A stretch of DNA of 64,000 bases from Solwaraspora sp. WMMD792 (GTDB lineage: Bacteria; Actinomycetota; Actinomycetes; Mycobacteriales; Micromonosporaceae), in contig NZ_JARUBH010000009.1 in assembly GCF_029626105.1 (NCBI RefSeq), positions 6,572,001 through 6,636,000 on the forward strand, read 5' to 3'. Positions 51,928 through 60,812 of this stretch are shown piece after piece; position 1 is the first letter of the stretch, and each line of letters starts with the position of its first letter. Made by a program: the position numbers and the translations under genes. A model generated the notes under the pieces. The model was not told where the DNA came from. It did not search any database and worked only from the letters and a program-made list of their open reading frames with translations.

Positions 51928-52767
51928 ATGACCGTACTCAAACCGGCGCAGGCGCCACCGGTACGCGCCGCGACCACCGCTCCGGTCCGCCGCCCCGCCG
52001 GCGGCCGGATCGCCGCCGTTGGACTACCGCTGCTCGGCGTGGCGGTGACGGTGACCGTGTGGTGGCTCGTGACCAGCGTGTTCGACCTGGTGCACTCGGT
52101 GGTGCTGCCACCCCCGCAGGACGTGTACGCGGCGTTCTCCCTGCGGGTGCCGCGACTGCTGGAACACACCCTGGCGACCACCACCTCGACCGTCGCCGGG
52201 TTCGCGATCTCCACCGTGGTCGGGGTGCTGATCGGACTGGCGCTGGCCGGCTCCCAGGTGGCCGAGCGGATGTTCTCCCCGCTGCTGGTGGCGCTCAACG
52301 CCGTACCGAAGATCGTGCTCGCCCCGCTGCTCGTGGTCACTCTCGGCTGGGGCCAGCAGTCGATCCTCACCATGGTCTTCCTGCTCTGCTTCTTCCCGAT
52401 CGTGCTCTCCACTGTGACCGGCCTGACCTCGACCCCGGCCGATCTGGCCGAGCTGGCCCGGTCGCTGGACGCGTCCCGCTGGCAGACCTTCCGCAAGATC
52501 CGGTTTCCGGCGGCGTTGCCGCAGATCTTCGTCGGCCTGAAGGTCGCGATGCCGCTGGCGGCGATCGGCGCGGTCATCGGTGAGTTCCAGGCCGGTGAGG
52601 AAGGGCTGGGCTACATGACCCTGCAGTTCAGCGGGATGGGCGAGAACTCCGCCGCCTGGGCGGCGATCGTGTTGATCGGGCTGATGAGCATCCTGCTCTA
52701 CTTCGCGCTGGTCGGCTTCGAACGGTTGCTGCTGCCGTGGGTGCGGGAGACGACGTCGGCCCGCTGA
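51928..52767 (+). CDS. ABC transporter permease, SsuC/ThiX type
   Basis: This is the membrane subunit of the importer, with 279 residues and about six hydrophobic segments. The family signature LARSLDASRWQTFRKIRFPA, around the EAA loop contacting the ATPase, is clear. ATG at 51928 has ACGGAAGG (51913-51920). It is separated from its binding-protein gene by a terminator and a TnpB relic, while the ATPase is on the other strand. Confidence 0.9.
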   Translation: MTVLKPAQAPPVRAATTAPVRRPAGGRIAAVGLPLLGVAVTVTVWWLVTSVFDLVHSVVLPPPQDVYAAFSLRVPRLLEHTLATTTSTVAGFAISTVVGVLIGLALAGSQVAERMFSPLLVALNAVPKIVLAPLLVVTLGWGQQSILTMVFLLCFFPIVLSTVTGLTSTPADLAELARSLDASRWQTFRKIRFPAALPQIFVGLKVAMPLAAIGAVIGEFQAGEEGLGYMTLQFSGMGENSAAWAAIVLIGLMSILLYFALVGFERLLLPWVRETTSAR

Positions 52768-52798
52768 CGTCGCCACCATGTCGCGCCCGCCCCGGACG

Positions 52799-52834
52799 TC
52801 GTGCGCCCGCCAGGAGATCCTGGCGGGCGCACGA
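52799..52834. terminator. Bidirectional terminator
   Basis: A perfect 17-bp stem, TCGTGCGCCCGCCAGGA (52799-52815) with 52818-52834. It lies between the convergent permease and binding-protein genes. Confidence 0.8.
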
Positions 52835-52855
52835 GGCCGGGCCGTACCGGGGTCG

Positions 52856-54055
52856 TCAGCTGGCCAGCCGCCAGCGGCCACCCCGGGAGACCAGCATGGT
52901 CAGTGCCTGGGGCATCAGTCCGGAGTGGTTGTCCGGGGTCATCCGGATTGGCCCGGAGAGCCCGTCGAACTGGGTGGTCTCCAGCACCTCACGGATGGCC
53001 TCCCGGTTGATCGAGCCGTCGCCGGTCGACGTGGCCACCGCGTCGGCGATCAGCTGGACGGCGTCGGCCGCGAACGAGGAGAACCCGTAGTAGCTGCCGA
53101 ACCTGGCCGTGTAGTCGCGGAACCACTGCTTGCGGGCTGCCTTCGCCGGGGTGTTGGCGATCACGTCGTCGATCACCATGGTCTGGGTGAAGACCAGGTT
53201 GACGCCCTTGGTGCCGTTGGCCGAACCACCGGACAGGAACAGGTCCCCGGCGGCGGCGGCGTCGAAGAACAGGGGCCCCGGGTAGTCGGCCTGCGCCGCG
53301 CTGTCCGCCGCCAGCGCCGCCTGCTCGGCCGAGGTCCAGACCAGCAGCGCGCCCGGATTCTCGCCGGTCAACGGCTGCGCCAGGGTGGCGACGGCCTGGC
53401 TCACGTCGGTGTCGGTGGTACGCACCTGTTCGGTGCCGACCAGGTTGATGTCGAGCTTGTCCAGTTCGGCGGTGATCACCCGCAGGCCGTCCCGGCCGTA
53501 CTCGTCGTCGGTGTGCAACAGGCTGGCCCGCCCGATGTTGCGGCGGCGCAGCTCGTTGGCGACCGCGGCGGCGCTGTCCGCCGCGTTGGGGCCGAGCTTG
53601 AACAGATAGCGACGCTCGGTGACCGGGGTGGCGACCGCGGTGGCCGGGGCCAGCGAGATGGTCGGCACCCGTTTGTCGTTGATCGTCCGGGCGGCGCCGA
53701 CCGCACAGTCACTGCAACTGCCCATGATGATCGCGGTCACCGCGGAGTCGCCGGTGAAGTCGCCGATGTTGCGCAGCGACTCGCTCGGGTCGGAACGATT
53801 GTCCCGGACGTCCAGCCGGATCGTCCGGTCGCCCAGCAGACCCGATTCGTTGATCTGCTCGACCTTCAGTTCGAGGGCTCGCTGGTAGCCCTTGCCGACG
53901 GTTGCGGCGGCACCGGACAGTTCCAGGTCGGCGGCGATGACGATCTCGCCGCCGTCCCCGCCGGCCGAGTCGCTGGCGAACTGGCAGCCGGTGAGCGAAG
54001 AGGCCAGCAATGTGGATGCGAGCGCCATGAGTAGGGCGGAACGGGTGGGCCTCAA
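52856..54055 (-). CDS. Branched-chain amino acid-type ABC binding lipoprotein
   Basis: It is a periplasmic-binding-fold (type 1, LivK-like) extracytoplasmic protein. TTG at 54055 is chosen because GGAGGA (minus strand, 54061-54066) is 5 nt upstream and the signal peptide starts there, giving 399 residues. The lipobox LTGC has Cys24. VIAADLELSGAAATVGKGYQRALEL and HTDDEYGRDG are typical. No permease or ATPase of the Liv type is nearby, so it may be an orphan or a sensory binding protein. Confidence 0.85.
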   Translation of the reverse strand: MRPTRSALLMALASTLLASSLTGCQFASDSAGGDGGEIVIAADLELSGAAATVGKGYQRALELKVEQINESGLLGDRTIRLDVRDNRSDPSESLRNIGDFTGDSAVTAIIMGSCSDCAVGAARTINDKRVPTISLAPATAVATPVTERRYLFKLGPNAADSAAAVANELRRRNIGRASLLHTDDEYGRDGLRVITAELDKLDINLVGTEQVRTTDTDVSQAVATLAQPLTGENPGALLVWTSAEQAALAADSAAQADYPGPLFFDAAAAGDLFLSGGSANGTKGVNLVFTQTMVIDDVIANTPAKAARKQWFRDYTARFGSYYGFSSFAADAVQLIADAVATSTGDGSINREAIREVLETTQFDGLSGPIRMTPDNHSGLMPQALTMLVSRGGRWRLAS

Positions 54056-54520
54056 GTCAGTCCTCCAGGTACGCGGCGGATGCGCACCCGGTCGGTGGGC
54101 GGCGGCGCGGCTGAGCACGTCCTCAGTAGAAGTCGCGCCGGCGGCATGCCGTACGGTGTGCGCGGAGCCTGCAAACTTGGGAAACCATGCCAATGGGCGG
54201 CGTTCTGGTCAAGCGCGCCGGTCGGGGCGTTTCCGGGACTGTCGTCCCACATGTTGGCAACGAGTACATGTTGCGAGCGTTGACTTTGGCGGGACAACTG
54301 ACGGTGGAAGTTCTATCCGCGCTGATCAGGGCGGTGTGATGAAGATACTCTCCGGTAACACTAGGGTGATTACGGGTCGTCCGACCGATTCCTGCCCCAC
54401 TGAGGCTTCCCAAGCGGGTCCGCTTCTGGTGAAATCGCGGCCGTGCCGCATGCGGCGCTCACCGCTGCAGCAGGCATCGGTCGGCAGTCCGCGTGTGGAG
54501 ATAGCGACGGAGGCGATGTC
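54056..54520. other. Divergent gap between binding-protein and conservon genes
   Basis: No gene is seen. It holds an 8-bp direct repeat ACATGTTG (54249-54256 and 54266-54273, 17 bp apart), a TTGACT (54280-54285) without a good -10, and TACTCT (54346-54351) with a poor -35. Control of both genes presumably lies here. Confidence 0.4.
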
Positions 54521-57500
54521 GTGAGGACCGGACCGACGACCCTGCCCGACAACGGCCCGCGGAAGCGCCGCGCGCCATTGCGTTGGGTGCCGCGACTGAG
54601 GGATGCGCGGATCAGGTCCAAACTGGCCCTGATCCTGGTCGTTCCGCTGGCCGCGGTCGCCGCTCTGGCCACGGTACGGCTGGTCGACGTAGGACAGGGC
54701 GCAATCGACGCGCGAATGGTGCGCTCGATGGCCGAACTCTCCGTCGACGTCTCAGCCCTGGCTCAGGACGTCCACAAGGAGCGGATGGCGGCGGTGACCT
54801 TCCTGGCCGCCCGTGACGCCGACGCCGAGGCCTACAACATCCGGGTGCGCAGCACCGACGAGCGGATCGCTGCGTACGCCGCCGAACGCGACCGGGTCGG
54901 TAACGTGCCGGAGGCGGTCGAGCGGCAGCTGGTCGCCATCGACGACCACCTGGACACCTTGAACGCCACCCGCCAGGAGGTGCTCGACCGGCGGCAGATG
55001 CCAGTGCCGGAAGCGGTGCTGCGGTACGGCGTCATCCTGTCCGACCTGGCTTCCTACGGTGAGGTGCTCGGCCAGGTCTCCGGTGACGGCGAGGTGCCGG
55101 ACAGTCTGCGTGCCGTCTCCGCCTTCGCCCGGGCCAAGCTGGCCACGGCCGAGGAGGAGGCGATCATCTTCGCCGCGCTGTCCACCGGCCGGCTGGACGA
55201 GGAGCAGTTCTCGTCGTACCTGGCCACGCTGACCAGCCAGCAGGAGGCGCTGCTGTCGTTCTCGCTGGCCGCGTCGCCGTGGGAGCAGGAGCTGGTCGAC
55301 AGCAGCGTCACCGGTGACGCCGTCTTCCTGGCCGACCGGGTCGCCACCGAGATCACCCGTTCGGTGGGCCAGCGGGCTCCGATGAGCGCCGCACAGGCGG
55401 CCCGGGCCGTGGGCGCGGTCAACGACCTGATGCGGTGGGCCGAGATCCAGCTGGAGAACCGGCTGCTCGACCGGGCCACCGAGGTGAGCACCAACGTCAC
55501 CCGGCAGGCGATCATCGAGTCGATCGCGGTGCTGATCGTCCTGGTGCTGGCGATCGCCCTCGCGGTGGTCCTGGCCCGCTCGTTGAACGACTCGCTGCGG
55601 CGGCTGCGGGAAGGCGCCATGTCGGTGGCCAGCCGGGACCTGCCGGAGGCGGTGGCCAAGCTCCGCGACGTCAACGACCTCAACGACCGGGGCCCGGAGG
55701 AGATCGTCCGCAACCTACGTGACCCGATCCGCCTGCCCAACCGCGACGAGGTCGGCCAGGTCGGCCAGGCGTTCAACGTGGTGCACCGGGAGGCGGTCCG
55801 GATCGCCGCCGAGCAGGCCGCGCTGCGGGCGAGCGTGTCGGCGATGTTCCTCTCCCTGGCCCGCCGAAGCCAGACGCTGGTCGACCGGATGATCGGCGAG
55901 CTCGACGCGATCGAGCGTGGCGAGGAGGACCCGAAGCGGCTCGCCCAGCTGTTCCAGCTCGACCACCTCGCCACCCGGATGCGCCGCAACGACGAGAACC
56001 TGCTGGTCCTGGCCGGTGCCGACTCGACGGCGCCACGCCGGGAGGACGCGCTGCTGGTCGACGCGCTGCGGGCCGCGCAGTCCGAGGTCGAGCTCTACAA
56101 CCGGATCGAGTTCGGCACCGTCGACACCGACATCCTGATCTCCGCGCACGCGGTCAACGACGTGGTACGTCTCGTCGCCGAGCTGCTCGACAACGCCACC
56201 CGGTTCTCCCCGCCGACCACCACGGTCGTCGCCGACGCCCGGCGGCTGCGCGACTACGTACTGGTCCAGGTGGAGGACCGCGGCCTGGGGCTGTCCGAGG
56301 AGCAGTTGGACAATCTCAACCGGAGGCTCGCCGAGCCCTCCACGGTCGACGTCTCGGCGTTCCGACTGATGGGTCTCGCCGTGGTCAGCCGGCTGGCCGG
56401 CCGGTACGGCATCCGGGTCGAGCTGCGGCCCAACCCGGAGGGTGGCACTATCGCCCAGGCCACGCTGCCGAGCAGCATCCTGGTACTGCCGCAGCGCACC
56501 CGGGAGCCGGTGATGACGCGGGGACGCCCGGCCATGGCGGCCGAGCCGATCTCCGCCGCGCCCACGTCAGGCGGGACCTGGTCGCCGATCTCGAGTCCGC
56601 CGGCGGCGGCACCCGGCCGTACGGCGACCCTCACCGACCAGTGGCAGAACGCCCGGTCGTCACAGTGGAACGCGGTGGCCGGTGCACCTACCGCCGCCTT
56701 CCCGGTGACCACCGGCGGGCAGTCGACGCCGGTGTCCGCCGCCCCGATCTCCGCGTCGCCGATGTCCGGCTCGCCGATGTCCGGGCCGCCCATGTCGGCC
56801 CCCCCGATGTCCGGCGCTCCCATGTCCGGGGCACCGGCCGCCGGCCCGGCCGCGCCGACGTACAACCCGGGGCTGCCGGCGTACCGTCCGGCGGCATCCG
56901 CCGCCCCGCCTGCGGCGGCACCGCCGGTGGCCAACGTCGGTACGCCGACCGTGGCCTACCCGACGGTGCGACCGACCGGTACCAGCGGCTACCCGGACCA
57001 GTCGGTCATCCCGGCCACCATGCACCCGCTGGCCCCGGCGGTACGCACCGGCGGCCAGTTGCCGCACGGCCCGATGGCCGGCGGCTCCACCGGCGGCGGT
57101 GCGCCCGCAGCGCCCGCCAACCCCGCAGCGCCCGCCAACCCCGGTGCCCGGCCCGAGGACGCCGCCGAGATGCCCATCTTCCGGGAGATGGAGGCGGTCT
57201 GGTTCCGGTCACACGGCTCGGCCGAGACCACCGTCCTGCCGCTGCCGACCGCCGGTCGTCCGCCTGCTGCCGGTGCGCCCGCACCGGCGTACTCGCCGGC
57301 ACCCGCTCCGACCAGGACACCGCTGCCGGCCCGCAACCCGGGACAGTCGACTCCACAGCCGGCGGCGTACTCTGCTCCGGTGCAGCCGAACGCCGCACCA
57401 CCACCCCCGGCCGCGCCACCGGCGCCCGCACCGTCCACTCCGGCCGGCGCGGCAACGTCGGCGCTGGGTGCCATCCCCCGGCAACGGACCGGCGACTCCG

Positions 57501-57778
57501 GCAGTTGGCGTACCGCCGCTGACGAGGGCTGGGCCCGGGCCAGTAAGGCAGCGGAGCCGGCGACCGCCGGCACCACCCGCTCTGGTCTGCCAAAGCGCCA
57601 GCCCCAGGCACAGCTGGTGCCGGGTGGCGTGGAGGCCAAGCAGGGCCGCGAGCCGACCCGGCGGACCCCGGACGAGGTCCGCGGCCTGTTGTCGGCATAT
57701 CACCGTGGCGTGCAACGCGGCCGGACCGTCGGCAGCGAGCAGTACCGCGCCAACTCAACCAAGGAGACCAGCGAATGA
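54521..57778 (+). CDS. Conservon sensor histidine kinase (CvnA-type)
   Basis: This membrane sensor kinase opens a four-gene conservon. The GTG at 54521 follows GGAGG (54509-54513), giving 1085 residues. Membrane segments at about 33-54 and 330-355 flank a helical sensor of the nitrate-sensing type. A HAMP region and an H-box-like LDHLATRMRRN (H482) follow. The HATPase has ELLDN (554-558) and EDRGLGLS (585-592). The last 400 residues are Pro/Ala/Ser-rich, with PMSG-type repeats. It overlaps cvnB as ATGA. Confidence 0.92.
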   Translation: MRTGPTTLPDNGPRKRRAPLRWVPRLRDARIRSKLALILVVPLAAVAALATVRLVDVGQGAIDARMVRSMAELSVDVSALAQDVHKERMAAVTFLAARDADAEAYNIRVRSTDERIAAYAAERDRVGNVPEAVERQLVAIDDHLDTLNATRQEVLDRRQMPVPEAVLRYGVILSDLASYGEVLGQVSGDGEVPDSLRAVSAFARAKLATAEEEAIIFAALSTGRLDEEQFSSYLATLTSQQEALLSFSLAASPWEQELVDSSVTGDAVFLADRVATEITRSVGQRAPMSAAQAARAVGAVNDLMRWAEIQLENRLLDRATEVSTNVTRQAIIESIAVLIVLVLAIALAVVLARSLNDSLRRLREGAMSVASRDLPEAVAKLRDVNDLNDRGPEEIVRNLRDPIRLPNRDEVGQVGQAFNVVHREAVRIAAEQAALRASVSAMFLSLARRSQTLVDRMIGELDAIERGEEDPKRLAQLFQLDHLATRMRRNDENLLVLAGADSTAPRREDALLVDALRAAQSEVELYNRIEFGTVDTDILISAHAVNDVVRLVAELLDNATRFSPPTTTVVADARRLRDYVLVQVEDRGLGLSEEQLDNLNRRLAEPSTVDVSAFRLMGLAVVSRLAGRYGIRVELRPNPEGGTIAQATLPSSILVLPQRTREPVMTRGRPAMAAEPISAAPTSGGTWSPISSPPAAAPGRTATLTDQWQNARSSQWNAVAGAPTAAFPVTTGGQSTPVSAAPISASPMSGSPMSGPPMSAPPMSGAPMSGAPAAGPAAPTYNPGLPAYRPAASAAPPAAAPPVANVGTPTVAYPTVRPTGTSGYPDQSVIPATMHPLAPAVRTGGQLPHGPMAGGSTGGGAPAAPANPAAPANPGARPEDAAEMPIFREMEAVWFRSHGSAETTVLPLPTAGRPPAAGAPAPAYSPAPAPTRTPLPARNPGQSTPQPAAYSAPVQPNAAPPPPAAPPAPAPSTPAGAATSALGAIPRQRTGDSGSWRTAADEGWARASKAAEPATAGTTRSGLPKRQPQAQLVPGGVEAKQGREPTRRTPDEVRGLLSAYHRGVQRGRTVGSEQYRANSTKETSE

Positions 57779-58188
57779 ACAGGCCAGCAGCTATTCAGGA
57801 CATGGGTTGGCTGCTCAGCAACTTTGCCGACAGCGTGGCGGGGATCGCCCACGTCGTGGCTGTCTCGGCAGACGGACTGCTGCTCGCCTCCTCGCGTGAC
57901 CTGCCGGCGGACCGGGCCGACCAGTTGGCGGCGATCACCTCCGGCGTGGTCAGCCTCACCGACGGGGCGTCGCGGATGTTCAGCGCGGGTGGCGTGCTGC
58001 AGACGGTGATCGAGATGGACAGCGGGTACCTGTTCCTGATGTCCATCAGCGATGGATCGTCGATGGCGGTGCTCGCCGCCCGTAGTTGCGACGTCGGTCA
58101 GGTCGGGTACGAGATGGCATTGCTGGTCGAGCGGGTCGGTGCCGCGCTGGTCCCGGCGCCACGGGAGACCGTGGGCGGCCGACCCTGA
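57775..58188 (+). CDS. Roadblock/LC7 protein (CvnB-type)
   Basis: This is the second conservon gene, with 137 residues. NFADSVAGIAHVVAVSADGLLLASS and the later GYLFLMSISDGSSMAVLAA are the roadblock/LC7 fold, as in MglB, which acts as a GTPase regulator. It probably controls the GTPase encoded two genes later. The ATG overlaps the kinase stop. Confidence 0.93.
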   Translation: MNRPAAIQDMGWLLSNFADSVAGIAHVVAVSADGLLLASSRDLPADRADQLAAITSGVVSLTDGASRMFSAGGVLQTVIEMDSGYLFLMSISDGSSMAVLAARSCDVGQVGYEMALLVERVGAALVPAPRETVGGRP

Positions 58189-58268
58189 TCCGAGGCTGAA
58201 GTTCCGCAGCGACACAAGGGACCGTCACCGATGACGTGCCAGCAGACCCACGAGGAGGTGACCGCTCA

Positions 58269-58640
58269 ATGGGCCAACCACGACAGGACCCGCGCGGAGC
58301 GCTGGTCCGCCCCTATGCGGTCACCCGCGGGCGTACCGAGCCACGGCAGCACATCGCACTGGAGGCGGTGCTGGTGGCCTCGGCGGCAGCGGTCACCGAG
58401 TCTCGTTTCGCCGGGCACGACAAGCATCGAATCGCCACGATCTGCGACAACCGTGCCCAGTCACTGGCGGAGATCGCCGCGTACACCCGGCTCCCGCTGG
58501 GCGTCGCACGGGTCCTCGTCGCCGACATGGTCGCCGACGGCCTGCTGGCGTTGCACAGCACCGCTCCGACTGAGACAGAGGGCTACGAGGAGCGGATGGA
58601 ACTTCTTGAGAGGGTGCTAAGTGGACTTCGCAGGCTATGA
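58269..58640 (+). CDS. DUF742 protein (CvnC-type)
   Basis: This is the third conservon gene. ATG at 58269 (MGQPRQDPRGALVRPYAVTRGRTEP) follows AGGAGG (58253-58258) with a 10-nt gap, giving 123 residues. LVRPYAVTRGRT and the winged-helix-like ICDNRAQSLAEIAAYTRLPLGVARVLVADM are DUF742 features. Its role is not well known; it probably bridges the kinase-roadblock part and the GTPase. It overlaps the next gene by 20 bp. Confidence 0.92.
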   Translation: MGQPRQDPRGALVRPYAVTRGRTEPRQHIALEAVLVASAAAVTESRFAGHDKHRIATICDNRAQSLAEIAAYTRLPLGVARVLVADMVADGLLALHSTAPTETEGYEERMELLERVLSGLRRL

Positions 58641-59244
58641 CCGTCCCGGCGTCCGCCGGGACAAGGGAATCACCTCGGCGAAGATCGTCATCGCCGGTGG
58701 ATTCGGGGTGGGCAAGACCACCATGGTCGGCGCGGTCTCCGAGATCACGCCGCTGACCACCGAGGCGCTGATGACCTCGGCCGGTGTCGGCATCGACGAT
58801 CCGTCAAAGGTCCCCGGCAAGGAGACCACCACGGTGGCGATGGACTTCGGCCGGATCACCATGGCCGACGACCTGATTCTCTATCTGTTCGGCACGCCCG
58901 GACAGACCCGGTTCTGGTTCATGTGGGACGAGATCATCCGCGGCGCGGTCGGTGCCGCGGTGCTGGTGGACACCCGCCGGATCACCGACGCCTTCGCCCC
59001 GCTCGACTACTTCGAGAACCGGCAGCTGCCGTACCTCGTGGCGTTGAACTGCTTCGACGGCGCGCCACAGTACGAGCCGGAGGAGGTGCGGGAGGCGCTG
59101 GCCATCGCGCCGCACGTGCCGCTGGTGATGTGCGACGCCCGCAGCCGGGACTCGACGAAGAGTGTGCTGGTCAATGTCGTCGAGCACGCCATGGCGACGC
59201 TGCGCGCCGAGCACGGCCGGGGGTATCCGACCCCGGTCGGCTGA
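58621..59244 (+). CDS. Conservon GTPase (CvnD-type)
   Basis: It is a small GTP-binding protein of the MglA-like group. The GTG start gives 207 residues. The P-loop GGFGVGKTT is at 26-34. LYLFGTPGQTRFWFMWDEI is the G3 region, with Thr-Pro-Gly-Gln instead of Asp-x-x-Gly, and ALNCFDG is the G4 region. It completes the conservon; a 13-bp terminator follows. Some conservons carry a cytochrome P450 next; none is here. Confidence 0.93.
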   Translation: MDFAGYDRPGVRRDKGITSAKIVIAGGFGVGKTTMVGAVSEITPLTTEALMTSAGVGIDDPSKVPGKETTTVAMDFGRITMADDLILYLFGTPGQTRFWFMWDEIIRGAVGAAVLVDTRRITDAFAPLDYFENRQLPYLVALNCFDGAPQYEPEEVREALAIAPHVPLVMCDARSRDSTKSVLVNVVEHAMATLRAEHGRGYPTPVG

Positions 59245-59258
59245 CCGTACGGCAACAC

Positions 59259-59287
59259 AGCCGGCGGCGCGCAGCGCGCCGCCGGCT
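59259..59287. terminator. 13-bp bidirectional terminator
   Basis: AGCCGGCGGCGCG (59259-59271), loop CAG, complement at 59275-59287, between the convergent GTPase and HemD-fusion genes. The 74 bp after it hold only GGCTCAGCCGGC-like repeats. Confidence 0.8.
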
Positions 59288-59361
59288 GGCGCGGGCTCAG
59301 CCGGCCGTGTGGGCTCAGCCGGCCCGGCCGGACCGGCTCAGCCCGCCGGGCGCGGCCTGCC

Positions 59362-60450
59362 TCAGTCGATCGGCAGCCGGTAGCCGCGTTTGACCACGGT
59401 CTGGATCACCCCGGGCGTACCCAGCCCGGCCCGGAGCCGGGCCACCGCCATCTCGACGGCGTGCTCGTCGGCGCCTCGGGGCAGGGTGCGCAGCAGCGCG
59501 GCCCGGGACAGCACCCGTCCCGGGGTCTGCGCCAGCGCGCGCAGCACCGCCATCGGTGCCGGTGCCAACGGGCGCAGCTCACCGTCGATCACCGCGGCGT
59601 GTCCGCGCAGGGTGAGCAGGTGTCCGCCGACCTTCAAGTTGACCGCCCGGCGGGGCAGTTCGTCGACGATGGTCCGGACCAGCGCCCCGAGTCGGGCGCG
59701 AGCCGGTGCGGTCACCGGCACTCCGTGCCGGCGCAGCGGCGCCGCGGTGACCGGCCCGACGCAGGCGGCCAGTACGTCGGTCCGCATCGCCTCGAGCACC
59801 GCGTCGGCGTTGGGCCCGGCGGCGCGCAGCAGCGCTCCGACCGCCGGCGCGGAGGTGAAGGTGACCGCGTCGACGAGCCGGCCGGCGACCAGGTCGACCA
59901 GCCGGTGCAGTGGTGCCGGGTCGGTCGGTGGCGCCCACCGGTACACCGGCACCTCGATCACGGTGGCGCCGGCCGCCTCGAGCGCCGCCGAACACTCCGG
60001 TTGCCGTTCCCCGTGCAGCTGCATCGCGATCACCTGGCCGGCCACGCCGCGGGCCCGTAGATAGTCGGTGACCTCGTCACAGCTCTCCGACGCGGGTGAC
60101 CACTGGTCGTGCAGGCCGGCTGCCCGGATCGCGCCCCGGGCCTTGGGACCGCGGGCCACGATGTAGGCGCCGCCGAGCACCGCCCGCAGCGGCTCGGCCA
60201 AGCCCCACCCCTCCGCGGCCTCCAGCCAGCCACGCATGCCGATGCCGGTGTTGGCGATCAGCACGTCCGGCGGATTGTCCAGACAGGCCCGGGTCGACGC
60301 CCGTAGTTCGGTGTCGTCGGCCAGCGGCACGATCCGCAGCGCCGGGGCGAGCACCACCCGGGCACCCCGCCGTTCCAGCAGCGCGGCCAGCTCGTCGCGC
60401 CGCCGGTCGGCGGTGACCCCGATGGTGAATCCGGACAGCTCGTCGGACAT
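59362..60450 (-). CDS. HemD-like domain fused to winged-helix regulator
   Basis: It is probably a transcriptional regulator of nitrogen or nitrite metabolism. Residues 1 to about 255 resemble uroporphyrinogen-III synthase (FTIGVTADRRRDELAALLER, VTFTSAPAVGALLRAA, ACVGPVTAAPLRRHGV). The C-terminal 100 have an OmpR-type winged helix ending VIQTVVKRGYRLPID. 362 residues. The ATG overlaps the nirD stop (TGATG). Such fusions occur by nirBD in mycobacteria. Enzymatic activity is not assured. Confidence 0.87.
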   Translation of the reverse strand: MSDELSGFTIGVTADRRRDELAALLERRGARVVLAPALRIVPLADDTELRASTRACLDNPPDVLIANTGIGMRGWLEAAEGWGLAEPLRAVLGGAYIVARGPKARGAIRAAGLHDQWSPASESCDEVTDYLRARGVAGQVIAMQLHGERQPECSAALEAAGATVIEVPVYRWAPPTDPAPLHRLVDLVAGRLVDAVTFTSAPAVGALLRAAGPNADAVLEAMRTDVLAACVGPVTAAPLRRHGVPVTAPARARLGALVRTIVDELPRRAVNLKVGGHLLTLRGHAAVIDGELRPLAPAPMAVLRALAQTPGRVLSRAALLRTLPRGADEHAVEMAVARLRAGLGTPGVIQTVVKRGYRLPID

Positions 60451-60812
60451 CACTGGTCCTGCCGCCGACCGAGCACCTCGATCAGCCCGTCCCGACAGCG
60501 CACCCGGTAGGTCGGCACAGCGACGCCCGGCAGATCCAGACATTCGCCGGTACGCAGGTCGTAGACCTGCTTGTGCAGTGGTGACGCCACGGTCGGGATG
60601 TCCCCCCGGGTACCGACGATGCCCCGGGACATGACGTGGGCGCCGGCCACCGGGTCCTGGTTGCCGATCGCGTACAACGTCCCGTCGTAGGTCCGGAAGA
60701 CCGCCACCTGCTCGCCGTCGACCAGTGCGGCCACGCCCCGCTCCGGCTCCACCCGGGAGTACGGGCACACCGGTGTCCACCGGGCGGTGACGTTGACTGT
60801 CTGCACACTCAT
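60450..60812 (-). CDS. nirD: Nitrite reductase (NADH) small subunit
   Basis: This is the small partner of NirB, with a Rieske-like fold. It has 120 residues. GTLYAIGNQDPVAGAHVMSRGIVGTRGD and VASPLHKQVYDLRTGECLD match NirD. The Cys/His iron-sulfur ligands of true Rieske proteins are absent, as is usual for NirD. The ATG overlaps the nirB stop by 4 bp and its own stop overlaps the HemD-fusion start. Confidence 0.93.
   Translation of the reverse strand: MSVQTVNVTARWTPVCPYSRVEPERGVAALVDGEQVAVFRTYDGTLYAIGNQDPVAGAHVMSRGIVGTRGDIPTVASPLHKQVYDLRTGECLDLPGVAVPTYRVRCRDGLIEVLGRRQDQ

Noticed and set aside
51572-51928. 118-codon plus-strand open frame in the transporter gap
   Set aside because: No ribosome-binding site and no domain; it runs through the hairpins of the TnpB-like relic and ends at the permease start.
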